Below, piece after piece: positions 18,740 to 28,188 of a stretch of 64,000 bases of DNA. Source of the DNA: Chloroflexota bacterium. Lineage in GTDB: Bacteria > Chloroflexota > Anaerolineae > B4-G1 > SLSP01. Below the pieces are notes generated by a model that was not told the origin of the DNA, made no database searches, and was given only the letters and a program-made list of their open reading frames with translations. Within the stretch, counting starts at the first letter, position 1. The number at the start of each line of letters is the position of its first letter. A program made the position numbers and the translations under genes. The stretch lies in NCBI GenBank assembly GCA_019873645.1, contig JAIOAX010000008.1, forward strand, positions 1 to 64,000. The letters are read 5' to 3'.

Positions 18740-20026
18740 GTGCCCATCACCTTTATGCACATCGCCGACATCCACCTCGGCTACCAACAATACGGCCTGC
18801 AAGAACGCTTCGACGACTTCAGCCGTACCTTTTTGAGCCTGGTCGAACAAGCCATCGCCCGGCAGGTCAACTTCGTGTTGTTGGCAGGCGATCTGTTCGA
18901 AAAGCGCACCGTTGACCCGTTGGCGATGCGCGTGGCTATCGCAGGCCTGACCCAGTTACAGGAAGCGGGGATTCCTGTGCTGGCCGTCGAAGGCAACCAC
19001 GAGCGCGCCTATTACCAGGAGCAATACTCGTGGATGGACTTCCTGGACGCACTCGGCTATCTCCGCTTGCTCAATCCCCGCTTCGCGGGCGGCGTGCCCA
19101 TCCTCGAACCGCACGGCGAAGAAGGTGGCGCTTATGTGAACCTGGAAGGCGGCGTTCGGGTCTACGGCTTGCAATACTATGGCGCGTCCATCGGCAAGGC
19201 CGTGCAGGGCTTTGCCGCCGCGCTGACGCGCATGGATCACAGTGCCGTCCGGTACACCATTCTAATGCTCCACACCGGACTAGAAGGGCAATTGGAACAC
19301 GCCGGACAGCTCAAATACGACGACCTGGCCCCGCTGCGAGAGCGCGTGGATTATGTGGCGTTGGGTCACATCCACAAACCTTATAGCGTCGCCGACTGGA
19401 TTTACAATCCCGGCTCGCCGGAGACGAACAGCATAGAGGAGACTGCCTGGCCGGAACGCGGCTGTTTGTGCGTCGAGATACACCCCGGCCAACAGCCGCC
19501 GCATCGCGTGGATATGCGTCCGGTCCCGCGCCGCGCCTTCCACCGCTTCCGCATCGCCGCGGATACCCTGGAAACGCCTCACGCAGTCTACGATGCCGTC
19601 CGACGTTTGACAATCCGCGAAGCCGCCTACATCGCGCAAAGCAGCCGCCCGGTGGTCGAAGTCACTTTAAGCGGCGTGCTGTCCTTCAATCGTTACGATC
19701 TGGACGTCAGTCACATCGAACACATTGTTACCGCCGCCTGGTCGCCGCTGGTCACGCACGTGCGCAACCAGACCGCGCCAGCCGAGTTTGCGTTGCAGAT
19801 GGAGGAGACAACCAGCCGTCCTGAACTGGAACGCACTATCGTCCAGGAATTGCTCACCCGCGACGCGCGTTTTCGCCCGGCCGCTGCCGCGTGGACGGCC
19901 GGCGCGCTCGACCTCAAGCGGCTGGTGTTGGAAGACAGCGCGCCAGAGGCCATCATCGCCCACGTGCGCCAACTACGCCGCGAAATCGGGCCGTGGGATA
20001 CAGATTCATCCTCGGCGGAGGCATAA
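18740..20026 (+). CDS. sbcD: DNA repair exonuclease SbcD/Mre11
   Basis: 428 residues from GTG 18740, fixed by AAGGAGG five bases upstream. The phosphoesterase motifs are intact: HIADIHLGY (residues 7-15), LLAGDLFE, VEGNHER, then YVALGHIHKP. It is the nuclease subunit that, with SbcC, opens hairpin ends and processes double-strand breaks in an Mn-dependent way. Its TAA is followed immediately by the sbcC ATG (TAAATG), so translation is likely coupled. Two short decayed pieces of this gene occur at 26752-26815. Confidence 0.95.
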   Translation: MPITFMHIADIHLGYQQYGLQERFDDFSRTFLSLVEQAIARQVNFVLLAGDLFEKRTVDPLAMRVAIAGLTQLQEAGIPVLAVEGNHERAYYQEQYSWMDFLDALGYLRLLNPRFAGGVPILEPHGEEGGAYVNLEGGVRVYGLQYYGASIGKAVQGFAAALTRMDHSAVRYTILMLHTGLEGQLEHAGQLKYDDLAPLRERVDYVALGHIHKPYSVADWIYNPGSPETNSIEETAWPERGCLCVEIHPGQQPPHRVDMRPVPRRAFHRFRIAADTLETPHAVYDAVRRLTIREAAYIAQSSRPVVEVTLSGVLSFNRYDLDVSHIEHIVTAAWSPLVTHVRNQTAPAEFALQMEETTSRPELERTIVQELLTRDARFRPAAAAWTAGALDLKRLVLEDSAPEAIIAHVRQLRREIGPWDTDSSSAEA

Positions 20027-23000
20027 ATGCGCATCCTCCAAGTAGACCTGCACAACGTCAAAAGCTACCGGCAGGCCAGCATCACGTTCGCTCCCGGCAC
20101 CAACGCCATCTGTGGTCACAACGGCGCGGGCAAGAGCACGTTGCTGGAGGCCATCGGCTTTGCCCTCTTTGACTTCCTGGCCGTCAAGCAAGACGATTTC
20201 GTCCGCGAAGGTGAAAAGACCGCCACCGTCACCGTCCACGTGACCGGGACAGACGAGCGCGTTTACCACGTCGTGCGCCGCTGTGGGGGCAGCAATCAGT
20301 ACTTCGTGTACGATCCCGAACTCGACGAGAAACTCGCCGATGGCAAAACCGAAACGGTGCTGTGGCTGCGGGAGTTCCTGGGCGTGGAACCAACGGCCGA
20401 CCTGTCTGTCCTGTTCCGCGACGCGATAGGTGTGCCGCAGGGATTGTTGACCGCGGCCTTCCTGGAAACCGCCAGCCGGCGCAAAGATGTATTCAATCCC
20501 TTATTGCGCGTGGACGAATATGAGCGCGCGTGGGCGGCCTTGCGCGAACCGCGTCGCTGGTTAGAACAACAGATAGCCACTCTGGAAACAGAAACTGCCG
20601 GATTAGCGGCAGAAGTCAGAGCTTTGCCGGGATTGCGCGAACAATGGGAGGCGCTGACAGCCGACATCGCACAAAGTACACAGCAACAGACCGCTGCACA
20701 AGCTCAATTGGATGAGGTCACGACGCACAAAGCAGCTATGGAAACACTCAAGGCGCAACTGGACATGGCGGAGAAACAGGCAGCGCAAGCCAAAGCGACC
20801 TGGCAAACCCTCTCCGCCCGGTACGCCGCTGCCCAAGCGGCGTTGGAACGCGCGGAGGCGGCCCAAGTCGTGGTTGCAGAGACGCACGGCGCACATCAAG
20901 CATATCTGGCTGCCGAAGAACGTCTGGCTGCTCTGGAAACCGAGCGCCACGCGCGCGATCAGGCGCAGCAAGCGCAACAGGCGTGTCGCCATGCGCAAGA
21001 CCTGGTGCGACAGGAAGTGACCCGTCTGGAACAAACCCTCGCCGCTATCGCGAAGGCTGAAACAGAGATGGCCGCCCTGGCTCCTCAGGTGGAGACCCAA
21101 ACTCGCCTGGAAGCCGCTCTGGATGCTGCGCGGCGCAGGGTTGAACAACTCAAGGCCACAGAACAAGCGCTGGTACGGGAACGTCAACGGCTGGCGGAGA
21201 TGGAGACCCGACTGGTAGAGATGCAGGCGCAACTGGAAACACGGCGCAATAGCGAAGCCGAATTGCAAGCGGCGCAAGCCGCACTGGATGCTTGCAACGC
21301 CCAGCGCGAAACGTTGGCGGCGCAGCTTGCCGACCAACAAGCGGAATATCAACTTGTGCGTGAGCAAGCTAAACAAGCCATGCGACGACGCCAAGATGTC
21401 CAACGTGACCTGGACCGGGCGCGCCAACGCCAGACCGAGTTAGCCGCCAGGCAAGACGAAATCCAGCATGGCCTGGCAACCCTGGCAGCGCTGGAAGCCC
21501 AGATCGAGGTGACACGGACGAATATAGCCACATTGGGGCAAGAGGAACGGGAAATCACCGCCACACTCGCCGCTGCTCAGACCGAACTGGAACGCCTGCA
21601 CACGCAAAGCGCCGTCTTAGCAGCCGCCGAATCTGCCGATTGCCCGGTCTGTGGCGCGCCGCTCTCCCCTGAACATCGCGAGGAGCTTCTGATGCGAAAC
21701 CAGGCGCACATCATAGACCTGGAAGCGACCCTTACTGCTGCGCGAGACAAACAAAACGCCACGGAGAAAGAACGCCGTCGCCAGGAAAAAGCGTTGCGGG
21801 CGTTGGAGAAACAAATCAAAGACCTGCCGCGCCCGGCGGAAGCCGCAGAAATAGCGGCCCAGCTCGCGGCCCAGCAACAGGATTTATCTGCAAAGGAACT
21901 GGAAGCCGCCGCTGCGCAGGATGAAGTTACCGCGCTGGAGACGCGCCAACGCGCGCTCAAAGCCGCAGTAGACGAGGCGCAGCGCCGGTTAGCCGAAGCT
22001 GAAACCGCGCACAAGGCATCACAAAGCACCGTCCGTCAACTGGAAACGCGCCTCGCAGCGCTACCCCGCCCGGCGGAAGCGACCAACCTGGCCGCCCAGA
22101 TCGAAACGCAACAGCAGACCCTCGCGGAAAGTACACAAGCCATCGCCACCCTGAGTCACGCACCGGAGGACGTCGCGCGCGCAGAAGCGGAGTTGGCCGC
22201 CGTGGGCAATCCTCGCCGCGCCTACCAACGCGCCGCTGACATTGCAGCGCAACGCGAGACCATTGCGGGTCAACACGCCAACGCCGTCACTCGGCTTGCT
22301 GAATTGGAGGCGCAGCGTGAAATCCTGGATGCCCAAGTCGCCGCGTATGCCGACCTGGACGAGCGCCTGGCTGGAGCGCGCGCCGACCGCGAGGTCAATG
22401 CGCCCGGCCATCACCGGTATCTGCAACACGAGCGCGAGGCGGCGACCTTGGCCGAGAGCCAGTCTACAGCGACAACATTGTGTGATGAGGTCAACACCGC
22501 GCAGCATAATTGGGATGCCCACGTTGAAGCGCGCGACGCGCTTGCCCGTCGCTATGATCACGCCGCCTACACCGCGCTAGTGGCGCAACACAGTGCGTTG
22601 CGTGAGACGTTGGCACGACTGCAAACCGGGCTAGAACACCAACAGGCGCAGCAAGCAAGAACGCAACAATCCATCACGCGCCTCGAAGCGCGCCAACGCG
22701 AACTGGACGCAGCGCAAGCCGAACGCGCCGAACGCCTTGCAGTGTTATCCCTCTTGGAAACCCTACGGCAAGTCTTGCGCGATGCCGGCCCGGTGGTGAC
22801 ACGCGCCCTGGTGGAAATGATCTCGCTCCATGCGGATCGTCTGTATACCGAGATTATGCAAAGCAACGGCGGACAGAATCCGGCAACGCGGTTGCGATGG
22901 ACGGAGGATTATGATATTGTGCTTGCCAGTCAGGGGCGTGAGCGCACCTTTCAGCAACTTTCGGGCGGAGAACAGATGGCCGCGGCCTTAGCGGTGCGCC

Positions 23001-23233
23001 TGGCACTACTGCGTGAAATCTCTACGGTAGATGTCGCCTTCTTCGACGAACCCACAGCCAACCTCGACAGTGACCGGCGCGCTAACCTGGCGGCGCAGGT
23101 ACTCAACGTCAAAGGCTTCGCGCAGCTTTTCGTCATCAGCCACGATGACACATTTGAACAAGACACGGATTTCGCGGTACGTATCGAGAAAACAGATGGC
23201 GAAAGTCGGGTGGTGAGACAAGATGACCACTGA
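20027..23233 (+). CDS. sbcC: DNA repair ATPase SbcC/Rad50
   Basis: 1068 residues. Walker A is GHNGAGKSTLLE (residues 30-41). Two long Ala/Glu/Gln-rich coiled coils flank a zinc hook CPVCGAPL (about residue 539). Signature LSGGEQMAAAL (about residue 978) and Walker B VAFFDEPTANLDSD (about 1003-1016) close the ABC-type head. It forms the SMC-like ATPase of the SbcCD complex with the gene directly upstream. It overlaps the helicase gene downstream by 11 bases, making a tight three-gene repair operon. Confidence 0.96.
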   Translation: MRILQVDLHNVKSYRQASITFAPGTNAICGHNGAGKSTLLEAIGFALFDFLAVKQDDFVREGEKTATVTVHVTGTDERVYHVVRRCGGSNQYFVYDPELDEKLADGKTETVLWLREFLGVEPTADLSVLFRDAIGVPQGLLTAAFLETASRRKDVFNPLLRVDEYERAWAALREPRRWLEQQIATLETETAGLAAEVRALPGLREQWEALTADIAQSTQQQTAAQAQLDEVTTHKAAMETLKAQLDMAEKQAAQAKATWQTLSARYAAAQAALERAEAAQVVVAETHGAHQAYLAAEERLAALETERHARDQAQQAQQACRHAQDLVRQEVTRLEQTLAAIAKAETEMAALAPQVETQTRLEAALDAARRRVEQLKATEQALVRERQRLAEMETRLVEMQAQLETRRNSEAELQAAQAALDACNAQRETLAAQLADQQAEYQLVREQAKQAMRRRQDVQRDLDRARQRQTELAARQDEIQHGLATLAALEAQIEVTRTNIATLGQEEREITATLAAAQTELERLHTQSAVLAAAESADCPVCGAPLSPEHREELLMRNQAHIIDLEATLTAARDKQNATEKERRRQEKALRALEKQIKDLPRPAEAAEIAAQLAAQQQDLSAKELEAAAAQDEVTALETRQRALKAAVDEAQRRLAEAETAHKASQSTVRQLETRLAALPRPAEATNLAAQIETQQQTLAESTQAIATLSHAPEDVARAEAELAAVGNPRRAYQRAADIAAQRETIAGQHANAVTRLAELEAQREILDAQVAAYADLDERLAGARADREVNAPGHHRYLQHEREAATLAESQSTATTLCDEVNTAQHNWDAHVEARDALARRYDHAAYTALVAQHSALRETLARLQTGLEHQQAQQARTQQSITRLEARQRELDAAQAERAERLAVLSLLETLRQVLRDAGPVVTRALVEMISLHADRLYTEIMQSNGGQNPATRLRWTEDYDIVLASQGRERTFQQLSGGEQMAAALAVRLALLREISTVDVAFFDEPTANLDSDRRANLAAQVLNVKGFAQLFVISHDDTFEQDTDFAVRIEKTDGESRVVRQDDH

Positions 23234-25403
23234 TGATCTCGCGCCTTTCACCGTTTCCCGCGCGCGCGGACGCAGCAAGCTATTCAAAACCGCGCCGGAT
23301 ACGCCGCCGGCCACTGCGTCCGTGCTGACAGAGCCGCCGCCAGGCATAGCAACGCCATCGTCGCCCCCAGGCGCACCGTTGCCGACCTTGCCGGAGGGCA
23401 GCGTCACAGCGGAGTCCGCCGCCGAACTGCGCCGGCCGATCGTCTGCCCGCCGCTGGACGCGGTCTTCGCCCCTGGTGGACCGGTAGCCAACCTGTTAGG
23501 CCCGCGCTATCGCCCTCGCGAAGGCCAAGTACGAATGGCTGCCCTGATCCGGGATATCCTCCAAATCGGTCAACACGCTGTCCTCGAAGCCGGCACCGGC
23601 ATTGGGAAGTCTTTCGCGTACTTGATCCCCATCCTCTGGACTGGCATACCGGCTATCGTGAGCACCTCCAACAAAGCGTTGATGAACCAGTTGTGGGACA
23701 AGGACATCCCACAACTACGGCAGATTGCGCCGCGCCCGTTCAAAGCTGCACTGCTAAAAGGACGGAGCAATTACTTGTGCGCTCTGCGCCTGGAAGACTT
23801 CCGCAGACAACCCTCGCTGCCGGATTTCGACGACAACTACACTTTGCTGGAAGCCGCCCTGCAAACAGAACCGTCCGGCGACTGCGAGCGGATGGGCTTG
23901 CCGCCCTCTCTGATAACGCGCTTTACGGTCAGCAGCCGGGATTGTGAGGGCCAGAAATGCAGGTGTTTCAGATATTGCTTCTACGAACGCGCCAAACGCG
24001 AAGCGGTCAGCGCCGACCTGGTCGTGACCAATCACGCGCTTCTATGCTATAACGTCTTGCTGATGGACAATCTATTGTTGCCGGTCCGCCCGTTGCTGGT
24101 CATTGACGAGGCACACCAGTTGACATCGTATGCCATCAATGCGTTGACGTTGCGCCTGGAACACGAGCTTTTTTGGAACGTCGTCAATCACAAACGCACC
24201 CGTGAGGCGGCTGAAGAGATGGACTTGTTGGAGACGGCCCGCGAAGGCTACGATCAATTTTTCAGGACTGTAGCGCGGCAACGTCCGCCAACATGGACAG
24301 AGGATGAAGAGGTCAACAAATGGGCTTTGCAGGGCGAGATCCAGGAAGGGCTGGCTCTGTGGAACACATTGAAACAAGTGCACGACGTTTTGCAGCGCCA
24401 AACCCAACGCAATGACGATGGTGAACTGGACGTACTGGTCAACCAAAGCGCCGAACTGGTCATGACTGTAGAAGCTCTCGCGCGCCCGGAACCGGAGGAT
24501 CACATCCGTTTCTGTGAATTGGACCCGACGCTGGCAGATACGGAGCCGCGCGCCTATCACGCCCAGCGCAGCCCCCTGGAAGTGGCGGACGTGTTGGCGC
24601 ACACCTTGTTCAAACTATGGCCGCGCGTTGTCTGCACTAGCGCCACGCTGGGGGTCAATCACAACCTCACCTGGTTTCAACGGCAGGTCGGCGCGGTAGA
24701 CTTGGAGACCGAGGTCGTTACCGCTACCTTGCGCAGTCCCTTCGATTATGCCCAACAAATGCTACTCTACACGCCGCCGGGCCTCGAACCGGTGTACGGC
24801 GCAAAGGAACCAGAATATGCAACCAGGTTAGCGAACGCCGTGCAGCAGTTGGTGGAAACCAGTCGTGGGCGTGCCCTGGTGCTCTGTACCAGTCGGCGGC
24901 GGATGCTCGACCTCTACAAGCGTTTGTCGCCTGTGTTGAGCGCACACTATCCCTGCTACTGCCAGGGCGAGCTGCCGCAGCCGGAGATCATCGCGCGGTT
25001 CAAAGCAGCCGGCAATGCCATCATCTTTGCCACGCGAAGTTTTTGGGAAGGCATTGACATCCCCGGCGACGCCCTGGCGTTGGTCATCCTGGACAAAATT
25101 CCGTTTCTGCCGCTGCGCGACCCTGTGGTACAACGGCACGACGCGCTCATTCGACATCGAGGCGGTAATCCTTTCCAGGAATTACAGTTGGGTAGCGCGA
25201 TCCTGGCCCTGCGGCAGGGCGCTGGTCGTCTGATCCGCGCCGAAACCGACCGTGGGGTCATTGCGTTATTGGATTCGCGGGTGTTGACCAAACGTTATGG
25301 TCGTCAGATCATCCACTCGTTGCCCGAAGGATGTCATACCACACAATTGGCGACGGTGGAAGCGTTTTTCCACGCGGAGACATTAGACAACAATGAAGCC
25401 TGA
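23223..25403 (+). CDS. DinG/XPD-family ATP-dependent DNA helicase
   Basis: 726 residues. The first ~95 residues are Pro/Ala-rich and variable. Superfamily-2 motifs follow: LEAGTGIGKSFAY (motif I, about residue 120), four closely spaced Cys in CEGQKCRCFRYC (residues 240-252) that would bind a 4Fe-4S cluster, IDEAHQL (about 293), then TRSFWEGIDIPGDAL and QGAGRLIRAETDRG. These mark a 5'-3' helicase of the DinG/YoaA/XPD group. The ATG lies inside the end of sbcC, so it is translationally coupled to sbcDC and probably acts on related DNA structures. Confidence 0.92.
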   Translation: MTTDDLAPFTVSRARGRSKLFKTAPDTPPATASVLTEPPPGIATPSSPPGAPLPTLPEGSVTAESAAELRRPIVCPPLDAVFAPGGPVANLLGPRYRPREGQVRMAALIRDILQIGQHAVLEAGTGIGKSFAYLIPILWTGIPAIVSTSNKALMNQLWDKDIPQLRQIAPRPFKAALLKGRSNYLCALRLEDFRRQPSLPDFDDNYTLLEAALQTEPSGDCERMGLPPSLITRFTVSSRDCEGQKCRCFRYCFYERAKREAVSADLVVTNHALLCYNVLLMDNLLLPVRPLLVIDEAHQLTSYAINALTLRLEHELFWNVVNHKRTREAAEEMDLLETAREGYDQFFRTVARQRPPTWTEDEEVNKWALQGEIQEGLALWNTLKQVHDVLQRQTQRNDDGELDVLVNQSAELVMTVEALARPEPEDHIRFCELDPTLADTEPRAYHAQRSPLEVADVLAHTLFKLWPRVVCTSATLGVNHNLTWFQRQVGAVDLETEVVTATLRSPFDYAQQMLLYTPPGLEPVYGAKEPEYATRLANAVQQLVETSRGRALVLCTSRRRMLDLYKRLSPVLSAHYPCYCQGELPQPEIIARFKAAGNAIIFATRSFWEGIDIPGDALALVILDKIPFLPLRDPVVQRHDALIRHRGGNPFQELQLGSAILALRQGAGRLIRAETDRGVIALLDSRVLTKRYGRQIIHSLPEGCHTTQLATVEAFFHAETLDNNEA

Positions 25404-25412
25404 GGTGCATCT

Positions 25413-26741
25413 ATGAGAAAACTGCGTCGCCTTTCAATCACTTTGCAACGCCGTGCCACTGGACGGGTTGCCCTGTTGGTGACCGTGGTCTTCGTGCTGT
25501 TTACGGCGCTCGTTTTACCCCGCCAGGCGGCTGAAGCAGAAATTGCCTCCGGCGGCGCTGGTTCGCCGGATACATCATTCTGGTATACGCCAGATGATCT
25601 CTACTGAATAGCCGACACTTACGGTCCAGCAGGACGGCAAGCCTATCTAAAAGCGCGCTGGACTTTCGCCCATGGAACAGTCACACTGAACGGGCAGAAC
25701 GCGCCTGTCGGGACTACCGTAGAGGCGCGCAGTCCACGTGGAGATGTCACCGGTTGCTTTGAAGTGACCACCGCTGGGAATTATGGCATGATGTACATCT
25801 ACGGCGAAGATACAACGGTGACGCCGCCCATCCCCGGTATGCGCGCTGGGGAGACGGTGGCCTTTTATGTGGATGGTTCATCGGCTACAGCGACTCCCCC
25901 GCTCACCTGGGCCGACGACAAAAGCTGGCATCAAGTCGGTCTGGCGGCCGTGGGCGTGGCCGATGCCGAGTTTAGCGGGACGCCGCGTCAAGGCGTTGCC
26001 CCTCTGACGGTGAACTTTACCAACCTGTCCACCGGTGACTACACCACCTGCGCGTGGGTCTTCGGCGATGGCGGTGCGAGCGTCAGTTGCGGCAATCCCA
26101 GCCATACTTACACTAATCCCGGCGTCTACAACGTCTCGCTCACGGTAAGCGGGACCCTGGGCAGCAACATCGAAACGAAAATGGGATACATCGCCGTCTA
26201 CATGCCGGTCAACGCGCAGTTCAGCGCGACGCCTACCGTCGGCATCGCGCCATTGCCGGTCACATTCTCCAATCTCTCAACGGGCGACTATACCACGTGC
26301 GCGTGGACATTTGGCGACGGCGGCGCAAGTAACATCTGTTCACCCCCCGTGTACACCTACACTATCCCTGCCGCCTACACTGTCACCCTGACGGTCAGCG
26401 GGCCTGGCGGCAGCGATGTCGAAACCAAAACACATTACATCACCGTCCAGGCGCCTCCTGTCCCTGATTTCAGCGCCACACCAACGACCGGCGTAGCGCC
26501 GCTGTTGGTCACATTCACCAATCTTTCCACGGGAGATTTCAGCGGCAGTCTATGGGACTTTGGCGATGGCGCCACCAGCACAGCACAGCATCCAACGCAT
26601 ACCTATACGATAACGGGCGTCTTCACGGTCTCGCTGTCCATTCAGGGCGCGGCCGGCGTGTATACCAGAACACGGGGCAATTTTATCACGGCGAAAGAAA
26701 AGTTTGAGGTTTTTCTACCGCTGGTGATTCGGGAGGATTGA
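25413..26741 (+). pseudogene. Chimeric, stop-broken second copy of the PKD gene
   Basis: A 443-codon frame interrupted by a TGA at 25605-25607. The first 64 codons encode an unrelated membrane-type start (LLVTVVFVLFTALVLPRQAA and SPDTSFWYTPDDLY). After the stop the same frame continues as IADTYGPAGRQAYLKARWTF, the natural continuation of that unrelated protein. At about 25666-25671 it joins, in frame, to the PKD gene corresponding to 17571 onward. The copied ~1,070 bases differ from 17571-18641 at only about 15 positions. It still ends in VFLPLVIRED. No signal peptide remains on the PKD part, so expression is unlikely unless an internal start (25764 region) is used. Confidence 0.8.
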
Positions 26742-26751
26742 ACAAACGTTA

Positions 26752-26815
26752 GCTTAATCCCCGTTTCGCGGGCGGCATGCCCACAAAAGCCGCTGCATCG
26801 CGCGGATGTGTGTTC
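26752..26815 (+). pseudogene. Decayed fragments of sbcD
   Basis: Bases 26752-26783 (CTTAATCCCCGTTTCGCGGG and on) match sbcD 19069-19100. Bases 26785-26815 (AGCCGCTGCATCGCGCGGAT region) match sbcD 19491-19522. About 390 bases between them are missing. Because these fragments follow the PKD copy in the same order as PKD-sbcD at 17.4-20 kb, the duplicated segment must once have included sbcD. Confidence 0.65.
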
Positions 26816-26825
26816 GATTTAAACT

Positions 26826-27854
26826 TCACCTGGCTATCGAGCGGGCCGGACCGGTACTGCCCCGCGTCACCAATTCGGGCTGAATCAGGATCTGTTTGAC
26901 CTCGTCGTTGACGCCCTCCAACTTGTCAATCAGGATTCGTCCTGCCTGGTATCCCATTGAGCGCGAGGGAAAGCGGAAGGCCGTTAAAGGTGGGGTGATG
27001 ATCTCGGCGACCTGGTCGGTCGTCAGCCCCACAAGTGATATGTCTTCCGGGATGCGCAGCTCCAGTGTTTGTAGCGCGTTCAGCACACCGGCAATTGCTG
27101 CATCGTTAGCTGTAACAATGGCGGTGATTTGCGGTTGTTCGTCCAGCAAACTAAGGGTCGCGAGTTTGATATCTTCGTTATCCATATAGGTTTCGCGGAA
27201 AAACCGTGGCAACTCATATTTAAGGCAGGCCTGAGCATAACCTTCGGCTGCCCTGACCGTAGGACCATATCGTTTGCGTTTTGGATCCGGCACAATGGAG
27301 ATGAAGCCGATCTTTCTATGTCCCAGGTTGAACAAATGTTTGACCGCATTCATGACTAGCGTTTCAAAGTCCAGGTCTACATAGCTCAGACCGGTATCAT
27401 CTTCGCAATGGCCGATGGCGACAAACGGCAACTGGTGTTTGCGTAATAGCTCCACACGCCAATCCACCATGCGTATTTCCATTAAAATCATGCCGTCGGT
27501 CTGGCCACTACGATACATGCTCAACAGACTGGCCTCCGTCATAGATTTGGTGATCAGGTTCAAGAAGTAATTCCTTTCCTCACAGGCTTCTGTTGCTCCC
27601 ACGATAAATTGCAATGCCAGGGGATTGAAAGCCGCGTAATCGCGTGGATAGAGCATGGAAATGGTGCGACTTTTCCCCGACGCAATCTGCTGCCATTGGG
27701 TTTGGGGCGTATAACCCTGCTCTTCGATTATTTTCAGGACGTGTTTACGAGTTTCTTCTGAAACATCCGGCTTATTGTTCAAGACGCGGGAAACAGTCGC
27801 CAGTGAAACCCCGGCGGCTTGGGCAATGTCTACAATCGTCGGCTTCTTATTCAT
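26826..27854 (-). CDS. LacI-family transcriptional regulator (of the downstream sugar ABC operon)
   Basis: 342 residues. The N-terminal helix-turn-helix is TIVDIAQAAGVSLATVSRVL with NNKPDVSEETRKHV, followed by a periplasmic-binding-protein-like effector domain. The start has GGAGGG nearby. It is transcribed away from the ABC-GH31 operon. The same operator-like sequence occurs in front of both (27886-27909 and 28166-28188), pointing to autoregulation plus control of the operon by an imported sugar. The sugar is not readable from sequence; the GH31 xylosidase suggests xylose- or xyloglucan-derived oligosaccharides. Confidence 0.93.
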   Translation of the reverse strand: MNKKPTIVDIAQAAGVSLATVSRVLNNKPDVSEETRKHVLKIIEEQGYTPQTQWQQIASGKSRTISMLYPRDYAAFNPLALQFIVGATEACEERNYFLNLITKSMTEASLLSMYRSGQTDGMILMEIRMVDWRVELLRKHQLPFVAIGHCEDDTGLSYVDLDFETLVMNAVKHLFNLGHRKIGFISIVPDPKRKRYGPTVRAAEGYAQACLKYELPRFFRETYMDNEDIKLATLSLLDEQPQITAIVTANDAAIAGVLNALQTLELRIPEDISLVGLTTDQVAEIITPPLTAFRFPSRSMGYQAGRILIDKLEGVNDEVKQILIQPELVTRGSTGPARSIAR

Positions 27855-27885
27855 GCACGCCCTCCGTATTCTCGGAATAAGTTCC

Positions 27886-27909
27886 GTAAGCTTTACCGTA
27901 AATGCTTAC
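27886..27909. promoter_or_regulatory. LacI-type operator O1 (regulator promoter)
   Basis: Half-sites GTAAGC and GCTTAC, 12 bases apart, flank TTTACCGTAAAT. The core matches O2 at 28166. It lies 31 bases upstream of the regulator's start codon. Confidence 0.65.
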
Positions 27910-28132
27910 AAAGCGATGTACTACTGAAATTGACTGCTTAAGCGTATCACGATTCCAGTTATCTGTCAATAGTCACCAATGGCTAATTGAAGCCTGGTTT
28001 ATGGAGATACCCCGTTTTTACCCCGGAGTCGCAGGCTACAAAAGCCTGAATTCTGCCCGGAACAGCCGCGGCAAGCCGGGATTTTCGCTGGCAGGTCCCC
28101 GGTAATTGGTGTCGTTAGCGTCATTTTGCCTC

Positions 28133-28161
28133 TTGACATTCAAGGAAAAGTATGGTATTTT
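28133..28161 (+). promoter_or_regulatory. Promoter of the ABC-GH31 operon
   Basis: Consensus TTGACA (28133-28138), a 17-bp spacer and TATTTT (28156-28161). Operator O2 begins 4 bases downstream over the expected transcription start. The leader to the first gene is about 260 nt; I see no riboswitch in it. The interval 27910-28130 holds nothing recognised. Confidence 0.65.
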
Positions 28162-28165
28162 ATTC

Positions 28166-28188
28166 GTAAGCATTACCGTAAATGCTAC
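28166..28188. promoter_or_regulatory. LacI-type operator O2 (ABC operon promoter)
   Basis: GTAAGCATTA-CCG-TAAATGCTAC is an imperfect palindrome. It shares GTAAGC, TTACCGTAAATGCT and the terminal AC with O1 at 27886. Its place immediately after the -10 box fits repression by the divergent LacI protein. Confidence 0.68.

Noticed and set aside
25605..25607. In-frame TGA as a possible selenocysteine codon
   Set aside because: An ATA codon follows directly and no SECIS-like hairpin is seen after it. The gene is a chimera ending in duplicated sequence, so a nonsense mutation in a pseudogene is simpler.
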